Of a stretch of 64,000 bases of DNA, positions 1 to 9,090 are shown piece after piece (position 1 is the first letter of the stretch; each line of letters opens with the position of its first letter). A program made the position numbers and the translations under genes. The notes beneath the pieces are model-generated. The model had not been told where the DNA came from. It saw nothing but the letters and a program-made list of their open reading frames with translations, and made no database searches. Source of the DNA: Candidatus Obscuribacterales bacterium (GTDB taxonomy: Bacteria; Cyanobacteriota; Vampirovibrionia; Obscuribacterales; Obscuribacteraceae); contig JAGVLS010000035.1 in the NCBI GenBank assembly GCA_020054205.1, positions 1-64,000 on the forward strand, given 5' to 3'.

Positions 1-109
1 ATAAATCCATTCTGCATTTAATCAGTTAATAAAGGTAGAACTAAAATGCCCAGGCTAAGAAAATCAGCAAGATTTATCCTGATACTATATACGGTGCCCC
101 AAAAACCAC

Positions 110-141
110 AAAAAAAAAGACACGCCTGTCCCGACATGTCT
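110..141 (-). terminator. Rho-independent terminator after hicB
   Basis: On the minus strand a 7-bp stem (AGACATG pairing with CGTGTCT, one G-T wobble) is followed directly by a run of about nine T. It lies some 70 bases past the hicB stop codon, so it probably ends the hicAB transcript. The rest of 1-209 shows no gene. Confidence 0.6.
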
Positions 142-209
142 TTCGGTGAATATTTACAAAAGACTTCCTAATTTGCCTACTACATAGCAGCACGCAATCA
201 ATTGATTTG

Positions 210-689
210 TTATTTTTTCCGAGAGCGTTTTTGCTTAGAGTTGTCTTTCTCAACATAATACTTAGCTAAGTGCTCAGAAATGATATGCTGTGTGTCAAAT
301 TTTGGTTTAGTAGACTGAGTGACAGCTTGTGTTAAAGCATAAACGGCAAATTTATTTATCGAGACGTTTTCTTGTTTGGCTGCATTTTTAATGCCAATGT
401 GCAAAGATTTAGGAATACGTAAAAGAAGTTTTCCACCAATGTTTTCATCAAAAGAATTTGGCTTAGGAAGAGAAACTTCTGCTTGAGAGTCAATAGCAAC
501 TTGCAGATATTCTTTCAACAATTTTGCAATGGTAGACAAACCCTCTTCAAGAGATCGAGCGAAAGTTGAACAGCTCGGCAGTTCAGCAACAGATACCCAA
601 AAACCAGACTCTCCTTCCCACTCAGTTGGTTCTGTACAATAATGCCAAGGCATTTTTAAATAATCATTAAGTGATAGGGTACTTTTCAT
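210..689 (-). CDS. hicB: HicB-type antitoxin
   Basis: This 159-residue protein has the two-part layout of HicB antitoxins. Residues about 15-70 form a degenerate RNase-H-like HicB fold (GFWVSVAELPSCSTFARSLEEGL). Residues about 85-125 form a C-terminal ribbon-helix-helix DNA-binding segment (LLLRIPKSLHIGIKNAAKQ). HicB binds and neutralises the HicA mRNA interferase and represses the operon. The ATG overlaps the hicA stop as TAATG, and GGAG lies 8 bases upstream inside hicA, so the two genes are translationally coupled. Because the hicA reading frame carries a stop, this antitoxin may have no functional partner here. The family call is firm; its present role is inferred. Confidence 0.85.
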   Translation of the reverse strand: MKSTLSLNDYLKMPWHYCTEPTEWEGESGFWVSVAELPSCSTFARSLEEGLSTIAKLLKEYLQVAIDSQAEVSLPKPNSFDENIGGKLLLRIPKSLHIGIKNAAKQENVSINKFAVYALTQAVTQSTKPKFDTQHIISEHLAKYYVEKDNSKQKRSRKK

Positions 690-928
690 TATTTACGCTC
701 CAACATTTCAATAAATTTGGCAACGTCTAACGGATGGCAGTATTTCTTTCCGCCGTGTGGTTCTACAACTAACATTGGTAAGCAACCATGTTTTTTAAAT
801 ATATAGTGAGAACCATGAACGTTTTTCTTAATCCAGCCATGTTTTCTAAGGATTCTAATTAATTCCTCAAATCTTATGGCATTCTTTTTAGTTTTAAGTC
901 AATCAAGCTCCTTTAGCTTTTTTGCCAT
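689..928 (-). pseudogene. hicA: HicA-type toxin, interrupted by in-frame TGA
   Basis: An 80-codon frame starts at ATG 928-926 and ends at TAA 691-689, overlapping hicB by one base. It encodes a HicA double-stranded-RNA-binding-like toxin: after codon 10 it reads RFEELIRILRKHGWIKKN, then GSHYIFKKHG with the characteristic GSH catalytic histidine, and ends in HPLDVAKFIEMLERK. Codon 10 (positions 901-899) is TGA, giving MAKKLKELD-stop. No ATG, GTG or TTG lies between that stop and the conserved core, so an alternative start is unlikely. Genes in this window use TGA as a real stop, so recoding is not expected. The toxin is therefore probably inactivated, unless this is a sequencing error. Confidence 0.75.
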
Positions 929-1040
929 AAAATCTACCCAAATAGTGCTAGCATTATTTGAGGGAATAATCAAGTTGGTTTAAGGGGAACTTGTTTATAA
1001 TCAGCCACTTTCAACAATAAATCCATTTGCCCATTAATTA

Positions 1041-1082
1041 AATGGATGTGCAAAGTATTTGTTTATACCCTGCACATCCATT
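1041..1082. terminator. Long hairpin downstream of the aminotransferase
   Basis: AATGGATGTGCA (1041-1052) is perfectly complementary to TGCACATCCATT (1071-1082): a 12-bp stem with an 18-base loop, 30 bases past the aminotransferase stop on the minus strand. There is no clean T-run, so it may act as a weak terminator or a 3' mRNA-stabilising hairpin. The rest of 929-1113 shows nothing. Confidence 0.45.
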
Positions 1083-1113
1083 CACGCAAGCTTACTAAGC
1101 AAAATTAGTTCAA

Positions 1114-2394
1114 TTACTTTTCTTGTTCGCAATTTGCTGCTACCAATTGCAACAAACGTTTTGCACCTTCTTCAATCGTGGAGGGATATTTAGCATAACA
1201 AAAGCGCAAATAATTGGTTTTTACCTCTGGGCGGAAAAAGCAATATCCAGCAACCGTAGCAATACCATGTTCTTTCAACAAATATTCCCAAGCAGCACGA
1301 TCATCTTCAAAACCAAGATGGCTAGCATCCGTGAAAAGATAATAAGTCCCTTCAGGAATTGAAAATTTAAAGCCAGCTTTGCCCACAGCCTCCATTAGCT
1401 GATCACGTGCTGTTTGATATTTTGCTGACATTTGCCGATAGAAATCATCGGGCAAATTTAGTGCCGTAATACCAGCCATTTGCAATGGCGAAGGAGCAGC
1501 TAAAGTAATGTAATCATGCAATTTACGAATTTGACGTGTGTAATCAGCTGGTGCCGCCATATAACCAAGACGCCAACCAGTTACACTAAATGTTTTGGAC
1601 AAACCACTAATTGTAATTGTCCGTTCTTTCATGCCTGGTAATGTGGCAAGGCTTATATGTTTATGATTTCCATAAATCATATACTCGTAAATTTCATCGG
1701 CTATAGCAACTACATTCCATTTTTGGCAAAGACGAGCAATATGAGCAAGCTCTTCTTGTGTGAAAACTCGCCCTGTTGGATTATGAGGCGTATTGACTAA
1801 TATTGCTCTAGTGCGCTTATTGAAAGCACGAGCAAGCTCAGCTTCATCAAGGAGAAAATTAGGACCTTGCAAACGTACATAACGTGGGATTGCCCCTGCC
1901 ATAAGTACATCAGGCAAATAATTTTCATAAAACGGCTCTATGATAATCACTTCATCGTTTGGATCAACAATAGCTTGCATTGCAGCATGAATTGCTTCGC
2001 TAGCACCACAAGTGACTGTAATTTCTGTTTCTGGATCACAAACAATATTGTTGTAACGGCGAAACTTATTAGCTACAGCTTGACGCAAATCAATATAGCC
2101 CCATGTATTTGAATACTGATTGAAATTAGCATCAAGCGCTGCTTTTGCTGCTTGTTTCAAAATGTCATCAGCTGGAAATTCAGGCAGTCCTTGTCCTAGA
2201 TTTACAATGCGTCTTTTATTACTTAATTGCACAACAAGTCGAGCTGCATCGCGAATATTTGATTCACGGATATCTTGACTGCGCAAAGAAAATTTGGAGC
2301 GCGACTGAGATCCAAAAATTGACTTTGATCCAAAAACTGATTTCAGTCCAGGCATTGATGCTAGCCAGTTAATTATGTCCCTAACTGACAACAT
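1114..2394 (-). CDS. Class I/II PLP-dependent aminotransferase
   Basis: A 426-residue fold-type I aminotransferase of the aspartate/kynurenine/methionine aminotransferase group. Visible motifs are VTCGASEAI (cofactor phosphate site), NTPHNPTGRVF (substrate and PLP contacts), ADEIYEYMIY (the Asp that pairs with the PLP ring nitrogen) and SGLSKTFSVTGWRLGY with the Schiff-base lysine. It should transfer an amino group from an amino acid to a 2-oxoacid in the cytoplasm; the substrate cannot be read from the sequence. The first ~35 residues are a Ser/Lys/Phe-rich extension not typical of the family. GGAGGAG sits 6 bases before the ATG, so the start is well supported. An ACMSD-like gene lies 27 kb away, but a kynurenine-pathway link would be speculation. 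Confidence 0.9.
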   Translation of the reverse strand: MLSVRDIINWLASMPGLKSVFGSKSIFGSQSRSKFSLRSQDIRESNIRDAARLVVQLSNKRRIVNLGQGLPEFPADDILKQAAKAALDANFNQYSNTWGYIDLRQAVANKFRRYNNIVCDPETEITVTCGASEAIHAAMQAIVDPNDEVIIIEPFYENYLPDVLMAGAIPRYVRLQGPNFLLDEAELARAFNKRTRAILVNTPHNPTGRVFTQEELAHIARLCQKWNVVAIADEIYEYMIYGNHKHISLATLPGMKERTITISGLSKTFSVTGWRLGYMAAPADYTRQIRKLHDYITLAAPSPLQMAGITALNLPDDFYRQMSAKYQTARDQLMEAVGKAGFKFSIPEGTYYLFTDASHLGFEDDRAAWEYLLKEHGIATVAGYCFFRPEVKTNYLRFCYAKYPSTIEEGAKRLLQLVAANCEQEK

Positions 2395-3184
2395 AAATCT
2401 CCTCCTACCACAGCTGTGGCGGCATAGGAAAAAAGACTCTATGTCTAATTGAAATGGTTAAAATGCTTGCTTTGTTTTAGATCTAAAAAATTCCTGATTC
2501 AAAAAATAAAAAGAAAACGTAAGCCTAGACTAACAAAAGTACTAGTGAGTAATTCAACAAATAACAACCACTCAAAATACTTGTCAAGAAGATTTGCCCA
2601 TAAGAAAACCCGGAAATGTGATCAGCTGCGCTAGATATAAACGGTCTAAGCATTGGCAATACAAAAAAAATTCTCGAACAATTTTTTTTATTCAAATTAT
2701 AAAATCAACAAATACTCATTTGCTCAAACATACATAGCAAGGCTGTTTCAAAGCTCAAAACAAAACTATTTTTGTTTGTCCCATCCAATCAAGCACCTCT
2801 TGAAAACTCTTCTTTAAAGCTATTTATATGCACATAAGTAAATAAGGCCTGGAATTCTTGAGATCACTTTACTTATTCTTTTGAGGACGTCATCTTTTCT
2901 TTTTAAAACGTAGATAGAACCAAGAACAACATCTAATTTGAATACTAAATATATAGCCTTTATTGGCACTTCATTTGTGTTTAGATAAAGCCTCTTTTTT
3001 ATATATAAGAACATTTACCACCAAGCTAACTAGCTCTATTTGACAATTTAAATTCGACAATGCGGTGACATTTATTGCGCCTGGATATCGCTAACCCAAA
3101 ACCTTTTCAAAACCAACATTCAAATTCTTAGAGACAACAAATGCCCTGTTGTATACAGGCACTGTTGCTTAAGGAGCACTGATC
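2395..3184. other. Intergenic region between divergent genes, no gene seen
   Basis: About 790 bases separate the divergent aminotransferase and S41 peptidase genes. The short open frames here have no ribosome binding site or recognisable protein. The region is AT-rich and should hold both promoters. The only clear signal is AAGGAG eight bases before the ATG at 3185. Confidence 0.6.
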
Positions 3185-4591
3185 ATGTCGTCAGACAACG
3201 ATAAGACTGGACATGTGGGCCGTGAGCGCACACGCGCTGCATTTTTCTTGCTATTTTCTGGCATTGCCCTAGTTATTGTCATTGGGCTCATCCTTGCTTT
3301 CAGTACAAGCGTGAGTTCTGTTGAGCTATATCACAGAGCTTGGGAACAAACATCTCGACAATGTTTTGATCCAGCAACACTTCCCAACTGGCAAAGTTGG
3401 GAACATAAATTCAATCACTTGATTAAGAACGATGCTGATGCTGTTAAATACGCCAACGAAATGCTTGCAGCAAATGGTGACAAATTCACTCACCTGCATT
3501 CTCGCGAAGAAGTAAAGGCGCTGGAAGAAAGATTTGAAAGTAATTACGCAGGTGTAGGCATTGCTTTTGAGGCACAGCTTGATAATGACAATAAGCCTGT
3601 CCTCGATAAGCTAGGGAAGCCGTTATTGGCAGAAAATGCTGATGGCTATCCGATTGTGCAAGAAATATTTGCTAATAGTCCAGCTTCTACCGGAGGAATC
3701 AAAGCTGGTGACGCCATTACAGCGGTTGATGGTCAGTCGACTCAAGACATGGATGGTGAGTCTATTGTCAAACTCATTCTTGGTCCAGTCGGCAAACCAG
3801 TTGCTTTGACATATACACGTAATGGCATTTCTACGACAGTACAACTTATTCGTGCACATGTACATAGACCAAGTGTTGTTTCCAAACTTTTGGATAACGA
3901 GATTGGTTATATTCGGCTGACAGACTTTATGGCAAGAAGTGCCACGGTAGAGTTTGTGTTAGCAATGGAAGATCTGAAAAATGCTAAAGCTTTGATAATT
4001 GACTTACGCAATAATCCTGGCGGTGACATGACAAATGCTATTTTTATGGCCTCGCTTTTCATCGAAAAAGGGACAATTGTCTCTATAAAAACACGTATTC
4101 CAGGAGATGCACAAAATCCTGAATACGAAGAAATAACATATGGCGTCGATAATAAATTGCTGTACTCACGTCAAACTGCTACAGACAATCCGAGCATAAC
4201 GCTAAGTGAGTCCGAAAGATTGCCTTATCTAGCCAATAAACGACCGGTTGTAATTTTAGTCAATGGTCATTCTGCTTCTGCTAGTGAAATTTTCACTGGC
4301 GCGTTAAATGACAATGATGTTGCCACCGTCATTGGTACCAAAACTTTTGGTAAAGGCATTGGGCAACACCTAGTTCCACTAGCTAACGGAACCATATTGC
4401 GTATTACTGCCTTTCGCTATTACACTCCAAACGGCACATGGCTTGGTGATGGATGCAACACAGAATGCCACGGAATTGATCCCGATATTGTCGTCGAGCC
4501 AGAGCACAAATTTTTCAAGCCTGGCTCAAGTCAGGACAATCAGCTCAAAGCAGCTGAAACATTCTTGCTGGAAAAGCTAAACAGCAAGTAA
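3185..4591 (+). CDS. S41 C-terminal processing peptidase (CtpA-like), copy 1
   Basis: A 468-residue serine protease of family S41 (tail-specific/CtpA type). A single membrane anchor lies at about residues 20-42, with the rest outside the cytoplasm. A PDZ domain follows (about 130-225; GVGIAFE, ANSPASTGGIKAGDAITAVDG), then the protease core. DLRNNPGGDM is the conserved core motif. The Ser-Lys dyad lies in NGHSASASEIF (nucleophile) and TKTFGKGIGQ (general base). The family trims C-termini of exported proteins. AAGGAG precedes the ATG. A diverged second copy follows 107 bases downstream, so this is a tandem duplication. Confidence 0.93.
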   Translation: MSSDNDKTGHVGRERTRAAFFLLFSGIALVIVIGLILAFSTSVSSVELYHRAWEQTSRQCFDPATLPNWQSWEHKFNHLIKNDADAVKYANEMLAANGDKFTHLHSREEVKALEERFESNYAGVGIAFEAQLDNDNKPVLDKLGKPLLAENADGYPIVQEIFANSPASTGGIKAGDAITAVDGQSTQDMDGESIVKLILGPVGKPVALTYTRNGISTTVQLIRAHVHRPSVVSKLLDNEIGYIRLTDFMARSATVEFVLAMEDLKNAKALIIDLRNNPGGDMTNAIFMASLFIEKGTIVSIKTRIPGDAQNPEYEEITYGVDNKLLYSRQTATDNPSITLSESERLPYLANKRPVVILVNGHSASASEIFTGALNDNDVATVIGTKTFGKGIGQHLVPLANGTILRITAFRYYTPNGTWLGDGCNTECHGIDPDIVVEPEHKFFKPGSSQDNQLKAAETFLLEKLNSK

Positions 4592-4698
4592 CAGCCATTT
4601 GCTAGCGAGCAATGGCTGAAAAGAAATTTTAGCCATTGCTGCAACTTAATAGCTCTCAAAAACTATGGTTGACCCACCATAGAGAAAGGGTGTTTACC

Positions 4699-6090
4699 AT
4701 GCGTATTTTAGCTGCGCGATTAAATGCGCCCAGCCAAAAGCCGGTGCGCAAATATAGGCGAATTAGAAAAGCCCTTAAATGGTTCACTTTAATTTCGTTA
4801 TTGTTGGTAGCAGTAACTAGTTGCTTAGTACTTGAAGCAATAAATTATTATCTGGTAGATCCGCAAGTGACGCCAGTTGAAATTTATCACAACACCTGGC
4901 AAAGAGCTGCCGATAATATCTACGATCAAAGAAAATTGAAAGAGTGGGCAAGCTGGGAACACAAGTTTGATCATTTGATCAAAACTGACGCTGATGCTGT
5001 CAGGTATGCTCGTCAAATGATTAAAACCATTAACGATCCTTACACTTTTGTGCTTGACGCAGACCAAGTAGAAAACAATTATGTCAGTGCTGAAGGTAAA
5101 TACGTTGGTGTTGGTATCGAACCAGATTTGCAATTGGTGGCAAACAAGGATGAAAATGCGCAAAAGCAATACGTACCAAAAGTAAAACTTCCTTTGCGCG
5201 GCAGTCCAGCTCATGATGCTGGCATTTTTCCCAATGATGTAATTGTTAGCATTGATGGTGAATCTACAGCTGGACACACCATCAAAGAAATTGATACCAA
5301 ACTGAAAGGTGCCGAGGGCAGTAAAGTCACTGTTGTTGTGTTACGCAATAACCAAGAACAAACTTTCGTACTAGATCGCAAACCAATTAGTATTCCTATC
5401 GTATCTACCAAAATTCTCTCAGTAAAGTCTTACAAAGTTGGTTATTTGCGAATCGAGGCTTTTGATCAACTTGACACTGATAGTCAAGCTGAAGCAGCGC
5501 TAAAAACTTTAGCTGATTGCCAGGCTTTGATTGTCGACGTGCGCAGTAATCACGGTGGTTTTATTCATACGGCAGTAAGAACTGCTGCTATGTTTATGGA
5601 TAGCGGTAGCATTTGCAATGAAACTGTTCGCATACCAAAAACTGGTTATGTGACAATGGAAGCAACTGTCAATTCTAAAATGCTAGTCATTTGGGCAGGA
5701 TATGTACCTATTCTTTGGCCCCGCCCAGACAATTTAGCAAATGGAAGACCAGTTGTACTTCTCATTGACGGTGGCTCAGCTAGTGCAGCTGAGCTATTTG
5801 CAGCAGCATTGAAAGATAACAAAATTGCTTTTGTGATTGGCACCGAAACGTTTGGTAAAGGTATTGGACAAACATATATTCCAGTGGGAAATGGTGTGCG
5901 TCTCAATATTACAAACATTTATGGTGTCACTCCTAATGGTACTTGGCTTGGTGATGGACGCGCTACAGTTGCTAACGGATTGAAGCCAGACATTGTTATT
6001 GAACGAAACAAAAATTCCATTTTTGGTAGCTTCAATGACAATCAGCTGGAAGCTGCTCTTGAATTCTTGAAGTCCAAGTTAAATCCGTAA
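4699..6090 (+). CDS. S41 C-terminal processing peptidase, copy 2
   Basis: A 463-residue paralogue of the preceding gene with the same order: basic N-terminus, one membrane helix (about 30-55), PDZ domain (KYVGVGIEPD, GSPAHDAGIFPNDVIVSIDG) and S41 core. The catalytic serine (GGSASAAELF) and lysine (TETFGKGIGQ) are kept. The core motif DLRNNPGG has become DVRSNHGGF, suggesting drift in substrate handling. The frame is open from 4636, but ATG 4699 is preferred because GAAAGGG lies about 8 bases upstream and the protein then begins like a normal anchored protein. Copies 1 and 2 share the stretch WASWEHKFDHLIKTDADAV near the N-terminus, which is not a general S41 motif and marks their common origin. 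Confidence 0.92.
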   Translation: MRILAARLNAPSQKPVRKYRRIRKALKWFTLISLLLVAVTSCLVLEAINYYLVDPQVTPVEIYHNTWQRAADNIYDQRKLKEWASWEHKFDHLIKTDADAVRYARQMIKTINDPYTFVLDADQVENNYVSAEGKYVGVGIEPDLQLVANKDENAQKQYVPKVKLPLRGSPAHDAGIFPNDVIVSIDGESTAGHTIKEIDTKLKGAEGSKVTVVVLRNNQEQTFVLDRKPISIPIVSTKILSVKSYKVGYLRIEAFDQLDTDSQAEAALKTLADCQALIVDVRSNHGGFIHTAVRTAAMFMDSGSICNETVRIPKTGYVTMEATVNSKMLVIWAGYVPILWPRPDNLANGRPVVLLIDGGSASAAELFAAALKDNKIAFVIGTETFGKGIGQTYIPVGNGVRLNITNIYGVTPNGTWLGDGRATVANGLKPDIVIERNKNSIFGSFNDNQLEAALEFLKSKLNP

Positions 6091-6114
6091 TTAAATAAGA
6101 TGCTTTTGTATATA

Positions 6115-6172
6115 TGTCTGTCCGGGTAGCTTCTAAGTAAACTTAGGGCTCCCGGGCAGACAATTTTCTTAT
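6115..6172 (+). terminator. Rho-independent terminator after the S41 pair
   Basis: TGTCTGTCCGGG (6115-6126) pairs with CCCGGGCAGACA (6151-6162) over 12 bp with one G-T wobble. An inner CTAAGT/ACTTAG stem sits in the loop, and ATTTTCTT follows. It lies 25 bases after the second S41 stop. Confidence 0.8.
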
Positions 6173-6209
6173 TGCCTTTTCACTCGCGAAGAAGTCATTT
6201 GCTTTAAAA

Positions 6210-6237
6210 TTGGTACACTCAACAGGGAGTGTACCAA
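6210..6237 (+). promoter_or_regulatory. Inverted repeat covering the M16 ribosome binding site
   Basis: TTGGTACACTC (6210-6220) and GAGTGTACCAA (6227-6237) form a perfect 11-bp inverted repeat with a 6-base loop (AACAGG), ending two bases before ATG 6240. The only Shine-Dalgarno-like string, AGGGAG (6224-6229), is split between loop and stem. As RNA the hairpin would occlude translation; as DNA it would make a strong dyad operator. Confidence 0.6.
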
Positions 6238-6239
6238 AC

Positions 6240-9053
6240 ATGACTAAGTCATCACCCGATGCTCTTAAAACTCTTGGAATTAAATTAATTGGTGAAGCGA
6301 AAGGAATAAGCGAATATAAATTAGCTAATGGGCTAAAAGTTTTGCTTAAAGAAAATCACAGCGCTCCCGTTATTTCTTTCATGATTGTTTATCGTGTTGG
6401 CAGTCGCAACGAAGCTGTCGGCAATACTGGTTCCACACATTTCCTTGAACATATGATGTTTAAAGGCACCAATAAATTTAGCCCTGAAAAAGGCAACGGC
6501 GTCATGGAAACATTTTCTCGTGTTGGTGGATTATTAAATGCTACTACTTGGCTCGATCGCACCAATTATTTTGAATGTGTTGGCTCCGAACACTTAGAGC
6601 TTTGCATTGAAATTGAAGCTGATCGCATGCGCAATTTGCGTTTACGCCAAGAAGACCGTGATTCAGAAATGACTGTAGTAAGAAATGAATTTGAACGCGG
6701 TGAAAACGATCCGGGCGATGCTCTTGATAAAGAATTAAATGCTATTGCTTTTCGTGAACATCCATACCATCATCCAACCATTGGCTGGCGCACAGACGTA
6801 GAAGGTGTGCCAATGGAAAGACTGCGCAATTTTTACGACACTTATTATTGGCCAAATAATGCCACAGTAATTGCTGTTGGTGATTTTAATTCTGCCGATA
6901 CGCTAAAAACAATTGCTAAACATTTCGGTAAGATTCCAAGCTCATCTCATCAAATTCCATTGGTTTATACAATGGAACCACCACAAGAAGGTGAGCGTCG
7001 TTTTGAGCTAAAAAGATCTGGCGAATTACCTTTACTTGTAATTGCTTATCATACCCCACAAGCAGATCACAAAGACACTTATGCATTAGCAGCCTTGCGA
7101 GCAATTTTAGGAGATGCTAGCAAACCATCAAGTCGTTTATACAAACGTTTAATGGAAACAGGACTAGTGACTAGTTGTTATTCTAGCAACGGTGAGTTTC
7201 ACGACCCAGCATTATTTGAAATTGGTGCAACATTGCCGCCAAATACATCATTTGTTGATGTAGAAGCTGCCATTTATGATGAGCTAGATAAATTATCGCA
7301 TGAACCTGTTTTAGTTGATGAGCTAAAACGAGCTAAATCTGCTAATCGCAAAGGTACTATATTAGCAAATGCTGATCCAATGGCATTTACTAATATGCTT
7401 TGCCAAGCTGAAGCATCAGCTGATTGGCGTTGGTTAATTAATTACGATGACAATTTTGATGCTGTTACTAAAGACGATATTATGCGTGTAGCAACTACAT
7501 ATTTCCATAAAGATAATCGTACAGTTGGCTATTTCATTCCAACTCATAGAGAACCTGGTATTTTAACGAGCTGGGCTTCAGCTTTAACTGAAGCAAATCA
7601 AAGTCTAATTCATGAAGCTGAATCTGCTGTTGCTGTTACTGCAATAAGTCCTGCTAAAACATCTAAGGCTAAAGCAACAGTTACTTTAGAGAGAGTGAAA
7701 TTAGCAAAGCCCAAAAAAGATAGAGCATCATTTTCTTCGCAAGTTGTCCGTGAAGTTTTACCTAATGGACTTACACTTTTAGTTATGCCCAATCGCGGCA
7801 CAGGCTCTGTTGCTATAACTGGCGCTATTGTTGCTGGTGATTATTTTGCTCCATTCAGTAAAAGCGCATTGGCTGCTTTAACTGCTGCCATGATGATTAA
7901 AGGTTCCAAAAAATATTCTAAAACTAAATTAGCCCAGGTTTTAGAAGAGATGGGTTCTCGTTTTGGTTTTAGCACTGATAATTACAAGTGTGCTTTTGGT
8001 ACGCTCATTACTAGCGAAGATTTCAAACAGTTTATCCCGGTAATGGCTGATGTTATGCGTGAGCCACTTTTCTTAACGCAAGAACTTATTCAAACCAAGC
8101 GCGAAGTACATGCATCTTTGCTAAATGCTCATAACAATACATCGCAAAGGGCACATAATGCTTTGATGCAAGCTATTTATAGTCCAGAACATCCTTTCTA
8201 TGAAAAAACATATTTAGCTCGCATTGATGAATTAGATACAACCAAAGCCGATGACTTAAAGTCTTTCTTTACTGATTATATGGGTCCAGCATCAACAATA
8301 CTAACAATAGTCGGTGACATAGATCCAAAACAAGCAATAGATTATGTGCAGAATAATTTCTCGGATTGGAAGGGACCAAAATCCATCTCAAATCCAGAAT
8401 CAGCACGTAAAACAATTAAAGTGCCAGAAGTAAAATTACCAGGTAAAAAAGAACGTATCGAAGTAGAATTAGCTGATAAAGCGAATGTTGATATTGTCAT
8501 AGGACATCCAACCAATTTAATTCGTACCAATGATGACTTTTATGCTGCCTATATTGCTAATGCTGCTTTAGGTCAAGATACAATATCATCACGCTTAGGA
8601 AAAGTATTACGTGTGCAACATGGTCTGACATACGGCATTTACTCCTACTTTGATGACACAACTTTTGGTGCATCTCCCTGGACAATCGGTCTTTCTGTCA
8701 ACCCAAGCGTTGTTGATCAATCATTGGAATTGGTCAATGATGTAGTGACAGAATATATGCAAAAAGGCATAACCGATGAAGAGCTGGAAGACGAGGCTGG
8801 TCGCGCTGTTGGATCTTTCAACGTGCAACTTAGATCTTCTGGTGGCATTGCTCAAGCATTAACACGTTTTGAGTTCATGGGACTAGGCACAGAAGGAATG
8901 GATAAATTAGCTGATAGCTTCTTATCTGTTACCAAAGTAGAAGTAAACGCCGCTATGCAAAAATATTTCCATCCTGAAAAAGCTGTCACTGTTATTGCTG
9001 GTACATTAGCTAATAAAGAAAAATCAAAAACAGCTGTTGCAGTATCCAGATAA
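6240..9053 (+). CDS. M16 zinc metallopeptidase, copy 1
   Basis: A 937-residue two-unit M16 (pitrilysin/insulinase-type) peptidase. The N-terminal catalytic half carries the inverted zinc motif HFLEH (His67, Glu70, His71) with the distal acidic cluster RNEFERGEND about 75 residues later. The C-terminal half (from about residue 500) is an M16 domain without HxxEH, as usual for a clamp partner. A Lys/Ala-rich linker at about 465-495 joins the halves. No signal peptide is evident. ATG 6240 is preferred over the in-frame TTG at 6210, which falls in the inverted repeat. Members degrade peptides. A close paralogue follows in tandem. Confidence 0.93.
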   Translation: MTKSSPDALKTLGIKLIGEAKGISEYKLANGLKVLLKENHSAPVISFMIVYRVGSRNEAVGNTGSTHFLEHMMFKGTNKFSPEKGNGVMETFSRVGGLLNATTWLDRTNYFECVGSEHLELCIEIEADRMRNLRLRQEDRDSEMTVVRNEFERGENDPGDALDKELNAIAFREHPYHHPTIGWRTDVEGVPMERLRNFYDTYYWPNNATVIAVGDFNSADTLKTIAKHFGKIPSSSHQIPLVYTMEPPQEGERRFELKRSGELPLLVIAYHTPQADHKDTYALAALRAILGDASKPSSRLYKRLMETGLVTSCYSSNGEFHDPALFEIGATLPPNTSFVDVEAAIYDELDKLSHEPVLVDELKRAKSANRKGTILANADPMAFTNMLCQAEASADWRWLINYDDNFDAVTKDDIMRVATTYFHKDNRTVGYFIPTHREPGILTSWASALTEANQSLIHEAESAVAVTAISPAKTSKAKATVTLERVKLAKPKKDRASFSSQVVREVLPNGLTLLVMPNRGTGSVAITGAIVAGDYFAPFSKSALAALTAAMMIKGSKKYSKTKLAQVLEEMGSRFGFSTDNYKCAFGTLITSEDFKQFIPVMADVMREPLFLTQELIQTKREVHASLLNAHNNTSQRAHNALMQAIYSPEHPFYEKTYLARIDELDTTKADDLKSFFTDYMGPASTILTIVGDIDPKQAIDYVQNNFSDWKGPKSISNPESARKTIKVPEVKLPGKKERIEVELADKANVDIVIGHPTNLIRTNDDFYAAYIANAALGQDTISSRLGKVLRVQHGLTYGIYSYFDDTTFGASPWTIGLSVNPSVVDQSLELVNDVVTEYMQKGITDEELEDEAGRAVGSFNVQLRSSGGIAQALTRFEFMGLGTEGMDKLADSFLSVTKVEVNAAMQKYFHPEKAVTVIAGTLANKEKSKTAVAVSR

Positions 9054-9090
9054 TTAACTGAAAAGCAAAACAAACGAAAGGGAGATGTGT

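Noticed and set aside
899..901. TGA recoded as an amino acid
   Set aside because: Genes at 15576-16805 and 18192-18479 end properly in TGA, so the standard code is simpler; the hicA stop is better explained by decay.
2820..3014. 64-codon minus-strand frame in the intergenic region
   Set aside because: It is AT-rich with no ribosome binding site and no recognisable domain; kept only as part of the intergenic note.
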